This document shows positions 5,004-11,004 of a stretch of DNA of 11,004 nucleotides, piece after piece (the stretch's first letter is position 1; each line of letters begins with the position of its first letter). A program made the position numbers and the translations under genes. The notes beneath the pieces were generated by a model. The model worked only from the letters and a program-made list of their open reading frames with translations, was not told the DNA's origin and searched no databases. Source of the DNA: DAXETY01 sp051155755 (lineage in GTDB: Bacteria; Desulfobacterota; Desulfobacteria; Desulfobacterales; SG8-13); NCBI GenBank assembly GCA_051155755.1, contig DAXETY010000032.1, positions 1 through 11,004 of the forward strand, read 5' to 3'.

Positions 5004-7039
5004 GTCCTGTAACGAATCTGAGCAAAATCCGAAACATCGGAATTATCGCGCACATCGACGCGGGCAAGACCACCGTGACCGAACGGATCCTGTATTACAC
5101 GGGCCGCTCTCATAAAATGGGTGAAGTCCACGACGGCGAAGCCGTCATGGATTGGATGCCCGACGAACAGGAACGCGGCATCACCATCACCTCGGCCGTC
5201 ACCACCTGCCAATGGAAGGAACACGACATCCAGGTCATCGACACACCCGGTCATGTGGATTTCACCATCGAGGTCGAACGTTCCCTGCGGGTGCTGGACG
5301 GGGCCATCGGCGTGTTCTGCGGGGTCGGCGGAGTGGAACCACAGTCTGAAACCGTATGGCGCCAGGCCGATCGGTATCGGGTGCCCAAAATTGCCTTCGT
5401 CAACAAGCTCGACCGAATCGGTTCCGACTTTTTCGGCACCGTGGAAATGATCCGGCAGAAGCTCAAGGCCCGGCCCCTGGTGCTGCAAATTCCCGTCGGG
5501 GCCGAAGAAACGTTTTCCGGCGTGATCGATCTGATCGAAATGAAACAAATCGTATGGGATGACGACACCCTGGGCGCCAGCTTTCAAATCACCGACATTC
5601 CGGACGAGCTCCGGCAGCAGGCCGATCAGTACCGGGAAACGCTGCTCGAGACCGTCGCCGAACACGACGACCCGATCATGGAGGCCTACCTTTCCGAGGA
5701 GCAGATCGAAACCGATGCGCTGCTGGCGGCCATCCGCCAGGCCACCATCTCCCTGAAGCTGGTCCCGGTGCTGTGCGGCTCGGCACTGAAAAACAAAGGC
5801 ATCCAACCGCTGCTGGACGCCATTGTGCGCTTTTTGCCCAGTCCTCCGGAAGTACCGCCCATCAAAGGAATCAACCCGGAAACCGGCGAAAGCATCTCCT
5901 GCAAGGCGGTCGAAAACACGTCGCTGGCCGCATTGATTTTCAAGGTTTCCATGATGGAAGGGCGCAAGCTTTGTTTCGTGCGCATTTACAGCGGTCGATT
6001 GAAAGCCGGCGACGATGTGTTCAATCCCACGCTGCAGAAAAAAGAAAAGATTTCAAGAATCCTGCGGATGCACGCCAACAAGCGCGAACGGCTCGACCAA
6101 GCTGGAGCGGGTGCCATCGTCGGGGTGGTCGGCTTGAAGAATTCTTCCACCGGCGAAACCCTTTGCAGCCCCGACCGGATGGTACTGCTGGAACGCATCG
6201 ACACCTATGAACCGGTCATTTCGGTGGCCATCGAACCCAAAACGCATGCCGACCAGGAAAAACTCGATCAGGTGCTCGAAAAATTCCTGGCCGAAGACCC
6301 CACCCTCACCGTGAAAATGGATGAAGACACCGGCCAGACCATTCTTTCCGGGATGGGCGAGCTGCACCTGGAGATCATCATCAGCCGCATGCGGCGTGAG
6401 TTCAACACCCAGGTAAACGTCGGCAGGCCGCAGGTGGTGCATCGGGAAAGCATCGAAACGCCGGCTGAAGCCAGTGTCGTATTCGACAAGGAAATCTCGG
6501 GACAGCGACAGTACGGCGAAGTGATGCTGCGACTGGCACCGTTGCCGCGCGGCGAAGGCCTGCGCTTTGTCTCCAAGGTGCCCGAGACGCAGATACCACC
6601 CGAGTTCGTGCCGGCAGTGGAAAAGGGCGTGCGGGAATCACTGGAGAGCGGCACGCTGATGGGTTATCCGGTGGTGGATGTCGAAGCGCGTCTTGTCGGC
6701 GGAGGGTTCCGGGAATCGGTGGGCACCGAACTGGCATTCCGGGTGGCGGCCTCCATGGCCTGCAAGGAGGCTTTGAACAAGGGCAACCCGTTCCTGCTGG
6801 ATCCGATCATGGCCGTGGAGGTCTTTGTCCCGGAGGACTTTATGGGCGAGGTCATCGGCGACCTGAATGCCCGCAACGGTAAAATCGAAGCCATCGACGC
6901 CCAGCGGGGCCTGCAGGTGCTTCGCGCCACCGTACCGCTGTCGGAAATGTTCGGCTATTCGACGGCACTGCGCTCGGCCACCCAGGGGCGGGGCACCTTT
7001 ACGATGCGCTTTTCCCATTTCGACCGCGCCCAGAGCTGA
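5000..7039 (+). CDS. Elongation factor G paralogue (EF-G2 type) with altered domain IV
   Basis: The protein has 679 residues, slightly shorter than standard EF-G. Every GTPase motif is present: AHIDAGKTT (17-25), RGITI (59-63), DTPGH (81-85), NKLD (135-138) and GSAL (260-263). Domains II, III (for example GMGELHLE), IV and V follow in order. EF-G moves tRNA and mRNA through the ribosome and, with RRF, recycles ribosomes. The loops at the tip of domain IV differ from housekeeping EF-G: SGQRQYG replaces the usual GGRGQYG, and GGGFRESVGTE (567-577) replaces the DGSYHxVDSSE loop, with R571 at the place of the tip histidine. The domain V segment NARNGK replaces the usual RRG. It is not beside rpsL, rpsG or tuf, unlike the main fusA of the str operon. 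It is therefore likely an accessory EF-G2; its exact step (translocation, recycling or stress) is not known. Its start overlaps the GerMN stop. Confidence 0.93.
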   Translation: MSPVTNLSKIRNIGIIAHIDAGKTTVTERILYYTGRSHKMGEVHDGEAVMDWMPDEQERGITITSAVTTCQWKEHDIQVIDTPGHVDFTIEVERSLRVLDGAIGVFCGVGGVEPQSETVWRQADRYRVPKIAFVNKLDRIGSDFFGTVEMIRQKLKARPLVLQIPVGAEETFSGVIDLIEMKQIVWDDDTLGASFQITDIPDELRQQADQYRETLLETVAEHDDPIMEAYLSEEQIETDALLAAIRQATISLKLVPVLCGSALKNKGIQPLLDAIVRFLPSPPEVPPIKGINPETGESISCKAVENTSLAALIFKVSMMEGRKLCFVRIYSGRLKAGDDVFNPTLQKKEKISRILRMHANKRERLDQAGAGAIVGVVGLKNSSTGETLCSPDRMVLLERIDTYEPVISVAIEPKTHADQEKLDQVLEKFLAEDPTLTVKMDEDTGQTILSGMGELHLEIIISRMRREFNTQVNVGRPQVVHRESIETPAEASVVFDKEISGQRQYGEVMLRLAPLPRGEGLRFVSKVPETQIPPEFVPAVEKGVRESLESGTLMGYPVVDVEARLVGGGFRESVGTELAFRVAASMACKEALNKGNPFLLDPIMAVEVFVPEDFMGEVIGDLNARNGKIEAIDAQRGLQVLRATVPLSEMFGYSTALRSATQGRGTFTMRFSHFDRAQS

Positions 7040-7062
7040 GGCGCGTTTCTACTCTTTTTTTT
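7025..7062 (+). terminator. Candidate intrinsic terminator of the EF-G gene
   Basis: CGCGCC (7025-7030) pairs perfectly with GGCGCG (7040-7045) around a 9-nt loop that contains the EF-G stop codon. A pyrimidine tract follows, ending in eight T residues (7055-7062). The tract is interrupted and the end of the converging protease gene (7049) lies inside it, so the structure would also shape that mRNA's 3' end. Confidence 0.5.
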
Positions 7063-8494
7063 CGCCTTCCTCAGCCTGACTCGACTTCTTCAACAGCGCC
7101 TCGATCTCCTGGCGCCGGTCGGCGGAGGGATTGTTTTCCAATGCCTGCTGGAACTGGGTCCGTGCGGTGGCAAAATCACGCCGCATCCAGTGGTATCGCC
7201 CCATCTGATAGTGGGCTTCGGCAAGATTGCCCTGCATTCCGTGGGTCCGGCCCAGCAGGTAGTGCACCTGCTGGCTCACCGGTTTCTGATTGAGCAGTGC
7301 CTCCAGGGCCGTGCGGGCTTCCGCCAGATTGCCCAGCTCCATCTGCACCCGTCCCATGTAAAAAAGCGCTTCGGCGTTGTCCGGGTCGAGGCTCAGCGCC
7401 CCCTTCAGGGACTGCAGGGCCTGGGGATACTGCCCGTCCAGAAAATACACCCGACCCAGCGCACTGAGCATGTGGGGGTTGAAGGCCCCCAGCGCAAGCC
7501 CTTGCTGCAGAACTTCGACTGCCTGCTGCCGGTTGCCGCTTCTTGCCAGCGCCAGTCCGTATCCGTAATAGGCCGCCGCATCCGGGTCGGGTTGCTGGAC
7601 AGCGGCCCGGGAGCGATTCAGCGCCGCGGTTTCATCTCCGTACAGCGCGGCGATGCGCGCCCGCACAAAACGGAATTCTTCGGAGTTGACCGGTTCCTTG
7701 GGCCGATTCGCTTTCTGCTTTTCCAATGTCGTGTCGATATAGGCCAGTCGGGCTTCGACCGCCGGGTGGGTCATCAAATAGGAAGGCACCTGGTCGGAGC
7801 CGAACCACTGTTTTTCGCGAATTTTGTTTAAGATGGTAAGCAGCCCTTCCCCGCTGTAACCCGCCTCCATGAGATAGCGCAGACCGATCTCGTCGGCCTG
7901 GATTTCATCTTCGCGGCTGAAGGCCAGTTCGGCCGCCTGGCCGGCCGCCACGGTGCCCATGGTCATGGCGCCGGCCGCCTGGCCGGCACCGGCGGCGCCC
8001 AGAAAAATGCCGGCGGCCAGACCGGCCAGAGCGGCCATATTGATCTTTTTGGAGCGCTCGATTTTCTGGGAAATATGGCGGCAGTACACGTGGGATATTT
8101 CATGGGCCAGAATACCGGCCAATTCCTCTTCGTTTTCCATCGCCGCCATCAGACCGGTGTACATAAACACGTGTCCGGCCGGCGTGGCAAAGGCATTGTA
8201 GACCTCTTCTTCCACCACATAAAAATGGTAGGTAAAAGGCTGCGGCGGGAATTCGGCGGCGATCCGATTGCCCAGTCGATTCACGTAGCCGACGATCATC
8301 GGATCGTCGACCAGTTTGAAATGGGCCTGTATCGCTGCAAACACCTGCTGTCCCAGTTCTTCCTCTTCTTTGGGGGTGATGGCCCCGGCGGAACCCGCCT
8401 GCAGCAGCGCGCCCAAGAATGCCGCCATGACGATCCAGACCGTAATTTTATTGCAAATTCGCATGATTCCGAAGCTTTCGGGTTCCCCGGCCAT
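7049..8494 (-). CDS. BepA/YfgC-like periplasmic M48 metalloprotease with TPR repeats
   Basis: With start 8494 the protein has 481 residues, very close to E. coli BepA. A signal peptide (hydrophobic core around 20-31, then AGSAGA) predicts periplasmic location. The peptidase domain contains H131-E-I-S-H135 and the third ligand E197 in EDEIQAD (195-201). Between them is a Gly/Ala-rich stretch as in other members. Residues about 285-465 form several TPR units, for example the pair GRVYFLDGQYPQALQ and GRVQMELGNLAEAR. In E. coli BepA supports assembly of the outer-membrane protein LptD and degrades stalled outer-membrane proteins; a similar envelope quality-control role is inferred. The start at 8494 is preferred over ATGs at 8554 and 8464 because a strong GGAGG lies a few bases upstream. 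It converges on the EF-G gene with only 9 nt between stops and is divergent from parA. Confidence 0.9.
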   Translation of the reverse strand: MAGEPESFGIMRICNKITVWIVMAAFLGALLQAGSAGAITPKEEEELGQQVFAAIQAHFKLVDDPMIVGYVNRLGNRIAAEFPPQPFTYHFYVVEEEVYNAFATPAGHVFMYTGLMAAMENEEELAGILAHEISHVYCRHISQKIERSKKINMAALAGLAAGIFLGAAGAGQAAGAMTMGTVAAGQAAELAFSREDEIQADEIGLRYLMEAGYSGEGLLTILNKIREKQWFGSDQVPSYLMTHPAVEARLAYIDTTLEKQKANRPKEPVNSEEFRFVRARIAALYGDETAALNRSRAAVQQPDPDAAAYYGYGLALARSGNRQQAVEVLQQGLALGAFNPHMLSALGRVYFLDGQYPQALQSLKGALSLDPDNAEALFYMGRVQMELGNLAEARTALEALLNQKPVSQQVHYLLGRTHGMQGNLAEAHYQMGRYHWMRRDFATARTQFQQALENNPSADRRQEIEALLKKSSQAEEGEKKE

Positions 8495-8622
8495 TTCCAC
8501 CCTCCAGCGGGGCGTGAAAAACGGCAGGTTGCACGTATAGAACCATCGCCTCATTCTTGGTTACAATCTGGCACATTTTATGGGTCTTTTCAAACCCCGT
8601 TTATTATGGTAGTAACGGCGCC

Positions 8623-9408
8623 ATGACAACGGTGATCTGCATTGCGAACCAAAAAGGCGGTGTCGGCAAGACCACCACCGCCGTAAACCTCTCGGCGGCA
8701 CTGGCCGTTTCGGAGCGCCCGACCCTGCTGGTGGACTGTGACCCGCAGGCCAACGCCACCTCCGGAGTCGGCATCGACAAAAACCAGGTTGAGCGAACAC
8801 TCTACCACGGCATGCTGGCCGAAGCCGAAGCTGCGGACCTGATCCTGGAAACGGAAATCGAAGCCCTGAAACTGATTCCCGCCAACGTGGAGCTGATCGG
8901 TTTCGAAGTGGAAATGATGAGCGACAGCGGTCGCGAAACGGCTTTAAAATCATTGCTTTCCAGGCTGAAAGGCCGCTTCGAGTTCATCGTCCTCGATTGT
9001 CCGCCGTCGTTGAGCCTGTTGACCGTAAACGCACTGACGGCGGCCGACTCCCTGCTGATCCCCCTGCAATGCGAATTCTACGCACTCGAGGGACTGGGCC
9101 AGTTGCTGCAGACCTTCCAGCGCATCAAAAGCAATCTCAACCCGCACCTGGAAATTTTGGGCATTTTACTGACCATGTTCGATCGCCGAACCAATCTATC
9201 CTATCAGGTCGCCGAAGATGCGGAAAAACATTTCAAAAACCTGGTATTCAAAACGGTCATCCCCAGGAACATTCGCCTGAGCGAGGCGCCCAGCTTCGGC
9301 AAACCGATTCTTCTCTACGATGCCACTTCCACCGGTGCTCAGAGCTATTTTGATCTGGCCATGGAAATCACCGGCGGTGCCCCCCACAGGGCGGCCTCCG
9401 TGCTGTGA
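8623..9408 (+). CDS. parA: Chromosome partitioning ATPase ParA (Soj)
   Basis: This 261-residue protein is a short chromosomal ParA without the N-terminal DNA-binding domain of plasmid type Ia ParA. The deviant Walker A motif KGGVGKTT spans 11-18, the DCDPQAN segment (38-44) follows, and Walker B FIVLDCPPS (121-129) has D125. The tail includes the typical IPRNIRLSEAPSFGKP (213-228). ParA dimerises with ATP, binds the nucleoid non-specifically, and is released by ParB-stimulated hydrolysis, which moves ParB-parS complexes and so segregates replication origins. The start at 8623 fits the family N-terminus (MTTVICIANQKGG); an upstream ATG at 8557 adds unrelated residues. No Shine-Dalgarno is visible, and a TATTAT at 8602-8607 lacks a good -35, so initiation signals are unclear. 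parB follows after 51 nt, forming the expected operon. Confidence 0.95.
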   Translation: MTTVICIANQKGGVGKTTTAVNLSAALAVSERPTLLVDCDPQANATSGVGIDKNQVERTLYHGMLAEAEAADLILETEIEALKLIPANVELIGFEVEMMSDSGRETALKSLLSRLKGRFEFIVLDCPPSLSLLTVNALTAADSLLIPLQCEFYALEGLGQLLQTFQRIKSNLNPHLEILGILLTMFDRRTNLSYQVAEDAEKHFKNLVFKTVIPRNIRLSEAPSFGKPILLYDATSTGAQSYFDLAMEITGGAPHRAASVL

Positions 9409-9459
9409 TTCAATGCTGCTGAACCCCCGGCCCCACACCGCCGTCTGGAATCGATAAGG

Positions 9460-10362
9460 ATGCAACGGGAAAATTTCGAAAAAAAATCCGAAAAGAATCC
9501 CAAAAAGCGCAAAAAACTGGCGCTGGGTCGGGGACTGGACGCGCTGATTCCGGTGAAGCCTGCAGGGGATGCCGAAGCGCAATCCTATTTTCCCTGCGAC
9601 ATCGACCGGATCCGCGCCAATCCCTATCAACCGCGCCGCAGTTTCTCCGAATCGGATCTGGCGGAACTGAGCGATTCCATTCGCAGCCAGGGCATCATTC
9701 AGCCCCTGCTGGTGCGCAATACCGGCAGCGGATACGAACTGGTGGCCGGCGAGCGCCGCCTGCGTGCGGCCAAAATGGCCGGTTTGCAGCAAGTCCCGGT
9801 CGTAGTCAAAAACGTCACCGACAGCGAGATGCTGGAAATGTCGCTGGTGGAAAACATCCAGCGCGAGGCCCTCAATCCCGTCGAAGAATCCGAAGCCTAC
9901 CATCGCCTGATGAACGAGTTCGGACTGACCCAGGAACAGGCCGCTGCCCGGGTCGGAAAAAACCGTTCGACAGTGGCCAACTTTCTGCGTCTGCGCAACC
10001 TGCCCGCAGAGATCAAACAAAGCATCGTTGCCGGCGACCTGAGCATGGGGCACGCCCGGGCGCTGCTCGGCCTCGATTCGAAATCCCTCCAGCTCGCCGT
10101 ATGGAAAGAGGTGGTCCAGCGCGGGCTTTCGGTTCGCGAAACCGAAAACCGGGTCAAACGGGCCCGTAAGGGGCAGAAAAAAGCGCCGCCGCCGCCTTCC
10201 ACCGAAGCGGTCTACCTGGCCGACGTATCGGCCGAATTGTCCCGGCGTTACGGCACCAAGGTTGAAATCCGCAAGCGGGGAAAGGTCGGCAAGGTAGAAA
10301 TCGAATTTTACAGCGACGCGGATCTGGATCGACTGCTGGCGCTGCTCCAGAACCTGCACTGA
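9460..10362 (+). CDS. parB: Chromosome partitioning protein ParB (Spo0J), CTP-dependent DNA clamp
   Basis: The product has 300 residues with the full ParB layout. A lysine-rich N-terminus carries the ParA-contact segment LGRGLDALI (22-30). Next come NPYQPRR (54-60) and GERRLRA (97-103), the CTP-binding motifs, and ENIQR (131-135). A helix-turn-helix for parS recognition spans about 156-178 (LTQEQAA, then NRSTVANFLRL). After a proline-rich linker (243-246) the C-terminal domain (about 250-300) is the dimerisation part. ParB loads at parS, slides as a clamp using CTP, and stimulates the ATPase ParA encoded just upstream. A GGAA lies 9 nt before the ATG. No parS-like TGTTTCACGTGAAACA was seen in this window. 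Confidence 0.95.
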   Translation: MQRENFEKKSEKNPKKRKKLALGRGLDALIPVKPAGDAEAQSYFPCDIDRIRANPYQPRRSFSESDLAELSDSIRSQGIIQPLLVRNTGSGYELVAGERRLRAAKMAGLQQVPVVVKNVTDSEMLEMSLVENIQREALNPVEESEAYHRLMNEFGLTQEQAAARVGKNRSTVANFLRLRNLPAEIKQSIVAGDLSMGHARALLGLDSKSLQLAVWKEVVQRGLSVRETENRVKRARKGQKKAPPPPSTEAVYLADVSAELSRRYGTKVEIRKRGKVGKVEIEFYSDADLDRLLALLQNLH

Positions 10363-10409
10363 GCGTTTGGAACTCCCCGCCGCATTTCCGCTGCAAATCC
10401 CTTTCACCC

Positions 10410-10436
10410 GGTCCGGAACGCGATTCAGAACGGACC
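10410..10436. promoter_or_regulatory. Inverted repeat between parB and the NYN gene
   Basis: GGTCCG (10410-10415) and CGGACC (10431-10436) are perfect arms around a 15-nt spacer, in the 102-nt gap after parB. No T tract follows, so a simple terminator is unlikely. It could be an RNA hairpin or a protein site controlling the NYN gene, whose start has no visible Shine-Dalgarno. Confidence 0.35.
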
Positions 10437-10464
10437 AACACTCGGCATAGTTCGAACCATAGCC

Positions 10465-10983
10465 ATGGCGGTTCACATCATCATCGACGGTTACAATTTC
10501 ATTCGTAATTCGGACTCCCTAAGGGCCCTGGACCGTCAGGATATCCAGCTCGGTCGGGAAGCCCTGGTGGATCTGCTGGCAACCTACAAACGCGTTCGGC
10601 CCCACCGCATTACCGTAGTGTTCGATGGTACCGGAGCCCCCGAATTTTCAGCCGCCCGGGACCGGGTCAAGGGAATCACCGTACGATTTTCACGCAGCGG
10701 GGAAACCGCCGATGCCGTCATCAAGCGCATGGCGGCCCGTGAACGCGAGCGCGCCCTGGTGGTCAGCTCGGATCGTTCCATTGTCCGTTCGGCCTGCGCC
10801 AGCCGGGCCGCAATCATCGACACACCGGAATTCGAGCACCGCTTGCAGCTGGCCGCAGCAGCCGGAGGGGCCATGGAGGACACGGACAGCGGCGGGTGGG
10901 TGCCGACCACCCGCAAAAAAGGACCCGCCCGTCGCCTGCCCAAACGCCGGCGGCGTGATCGGACCAAGATCCGAAAACTCTGA
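10465..10983 (+). CDS. YacP/Rae1-like NYN-domain protein, putative ribonuclease
   Basis: The protein has 172 residues with a PIN-like NYN domain over about 1-130. Acidic residues expected in the metal site are visible: D8 in IIIDGYNFI, D54 in VVFDGTG, D83 in ETADAVIKRM, and D103 in VVSSDRSI. The final 25 residues (148-172) are strongly basic (KKGPARR, KRRRRDR, KIRK), suitable for RNA or ribosome binding. Bacillus Rae1 (YacP), a member of this family, is an endoribonuclease that cuts mRNA at the ribosomal A site; a similar RNA-cleaving role is inferred here but the target is unknown. The gene follows parB on the same strand after 102 nt and may share its transcript. There is no obvious ribosome binding site before ATG 10465, but no alternative start fits better. 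Confidence 0.87.
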   Translation: MAVHIIIDGYNFIRNSDSLRALDRQDIQLGREALVDLLATYKRVRPHRITVVFDGTGAPEFSAARDRVKGITVRFSRSGETADAVIKRMAARERERALVVSSDRSIVRSACASRAAIIDTPEFEHRLQLAAAAGGAMEDTDSGGWVPTTRKKGPARRLPKRRRRDRTKIRKL

Positions 10984-11004
10984 CCGAAACGGAGCGTTCC
11001 AAAT

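Noticed and set aside
8569..8583. TGGCAC followed by GG, reminiscent of a sigma54 -24/-12 promoter
   Set aside because: The -12 GC element is absent (GG instead) and the TTGC core is missing.
8495..10464. parS sites near parAB
   Set aside because: I looked for TGTTTCACGTGAAACA-like palindromes by eye; the few CACGTG cores elsewhere in the window lack matching flanks.
9196..10476. A 426-codon minus-strand open frame opposite parA and parB
   Set aside because: It is antisense to two well-recognised genes and shows no family features.

Overview
The window is about 11 kb of GC-rich chromosome and holds nine protein-coding genes. The gene content suggests a Gram-negative member of the Desulfobacterota (former Deltaproteobacteria, Desulfobacterales-like). 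The pointers are an AblB acetyltransferase beside a KamA-type radical SAM protein, a stand-alone second EF-G, a GerMN-domain exported protein, a BepA-like M48/TPR protease and a chromosomal parA-parB pair. This placement comes from gene content only; there is no rRNA or other phylogenetic marker. I see no insertion sequence, phage gene, CRISPR array, tRNA or rRNA, and the region reads as ordinary core or lineage-specific chromosome.

Left part, minus strand (1-3344). An ablB-type beta-lysine N-acetyltransferase gene (2484-3344) precedes, in transcription order, a very large KamA-family radical SAM gene (2252 down past the left edge). At least 750 residues of the latter are visible. Its first half is a radical SAM domain with an intact CxxxCxxC cluster motif. 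Its second half is a degenerate copy of the same fold with no cluster cysteines. The usual KamA PLP-lysine motif is not recognisable even in the first half. The pair resembles the AblA/AblB route to N-epsilon-acetyl-beta-lysine, a compatible solute, but the mutase partner is clearly not canonical.

Middle part, plus strand (3557-7039). Divergent from ablB across a 212-nt regulatory region with an 18-nt palindrome lies a leaderless (no signal peptide) M23-type zinc metallopeptidase-like protein. It is followed by a separate unit with a good promoter candidate and a leader of about 165 nt. That unit encodes an exported GerMN-domain protein whose stop overlaps the start of an EF-G paralogue (ATGA). 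The EF-G has all GTPase motifs but altered domain IV tip loops, including loss of the conserved tip histidine. A GC stem plus T-rich tract at its stop codon looks like the terminator, and the converging gene ends only 9 nt away.

Right part. A BepA/YfgC-like periplasmic M48 metalloprotease with C-terminal TPRs is on the minus strand (7049-8494). Divergent from it run parA (8623-9408) and parB (9460-10362), the Soj/Spo0J-type chromosome segregation pair, followed by a YacP/Rae1-like NYN-domain putative ribonuclease (10465-10983). The most unusual items are the double KamA-like protein next to ablB and the EF-G paralogue coupled to an exported GerMN protein.
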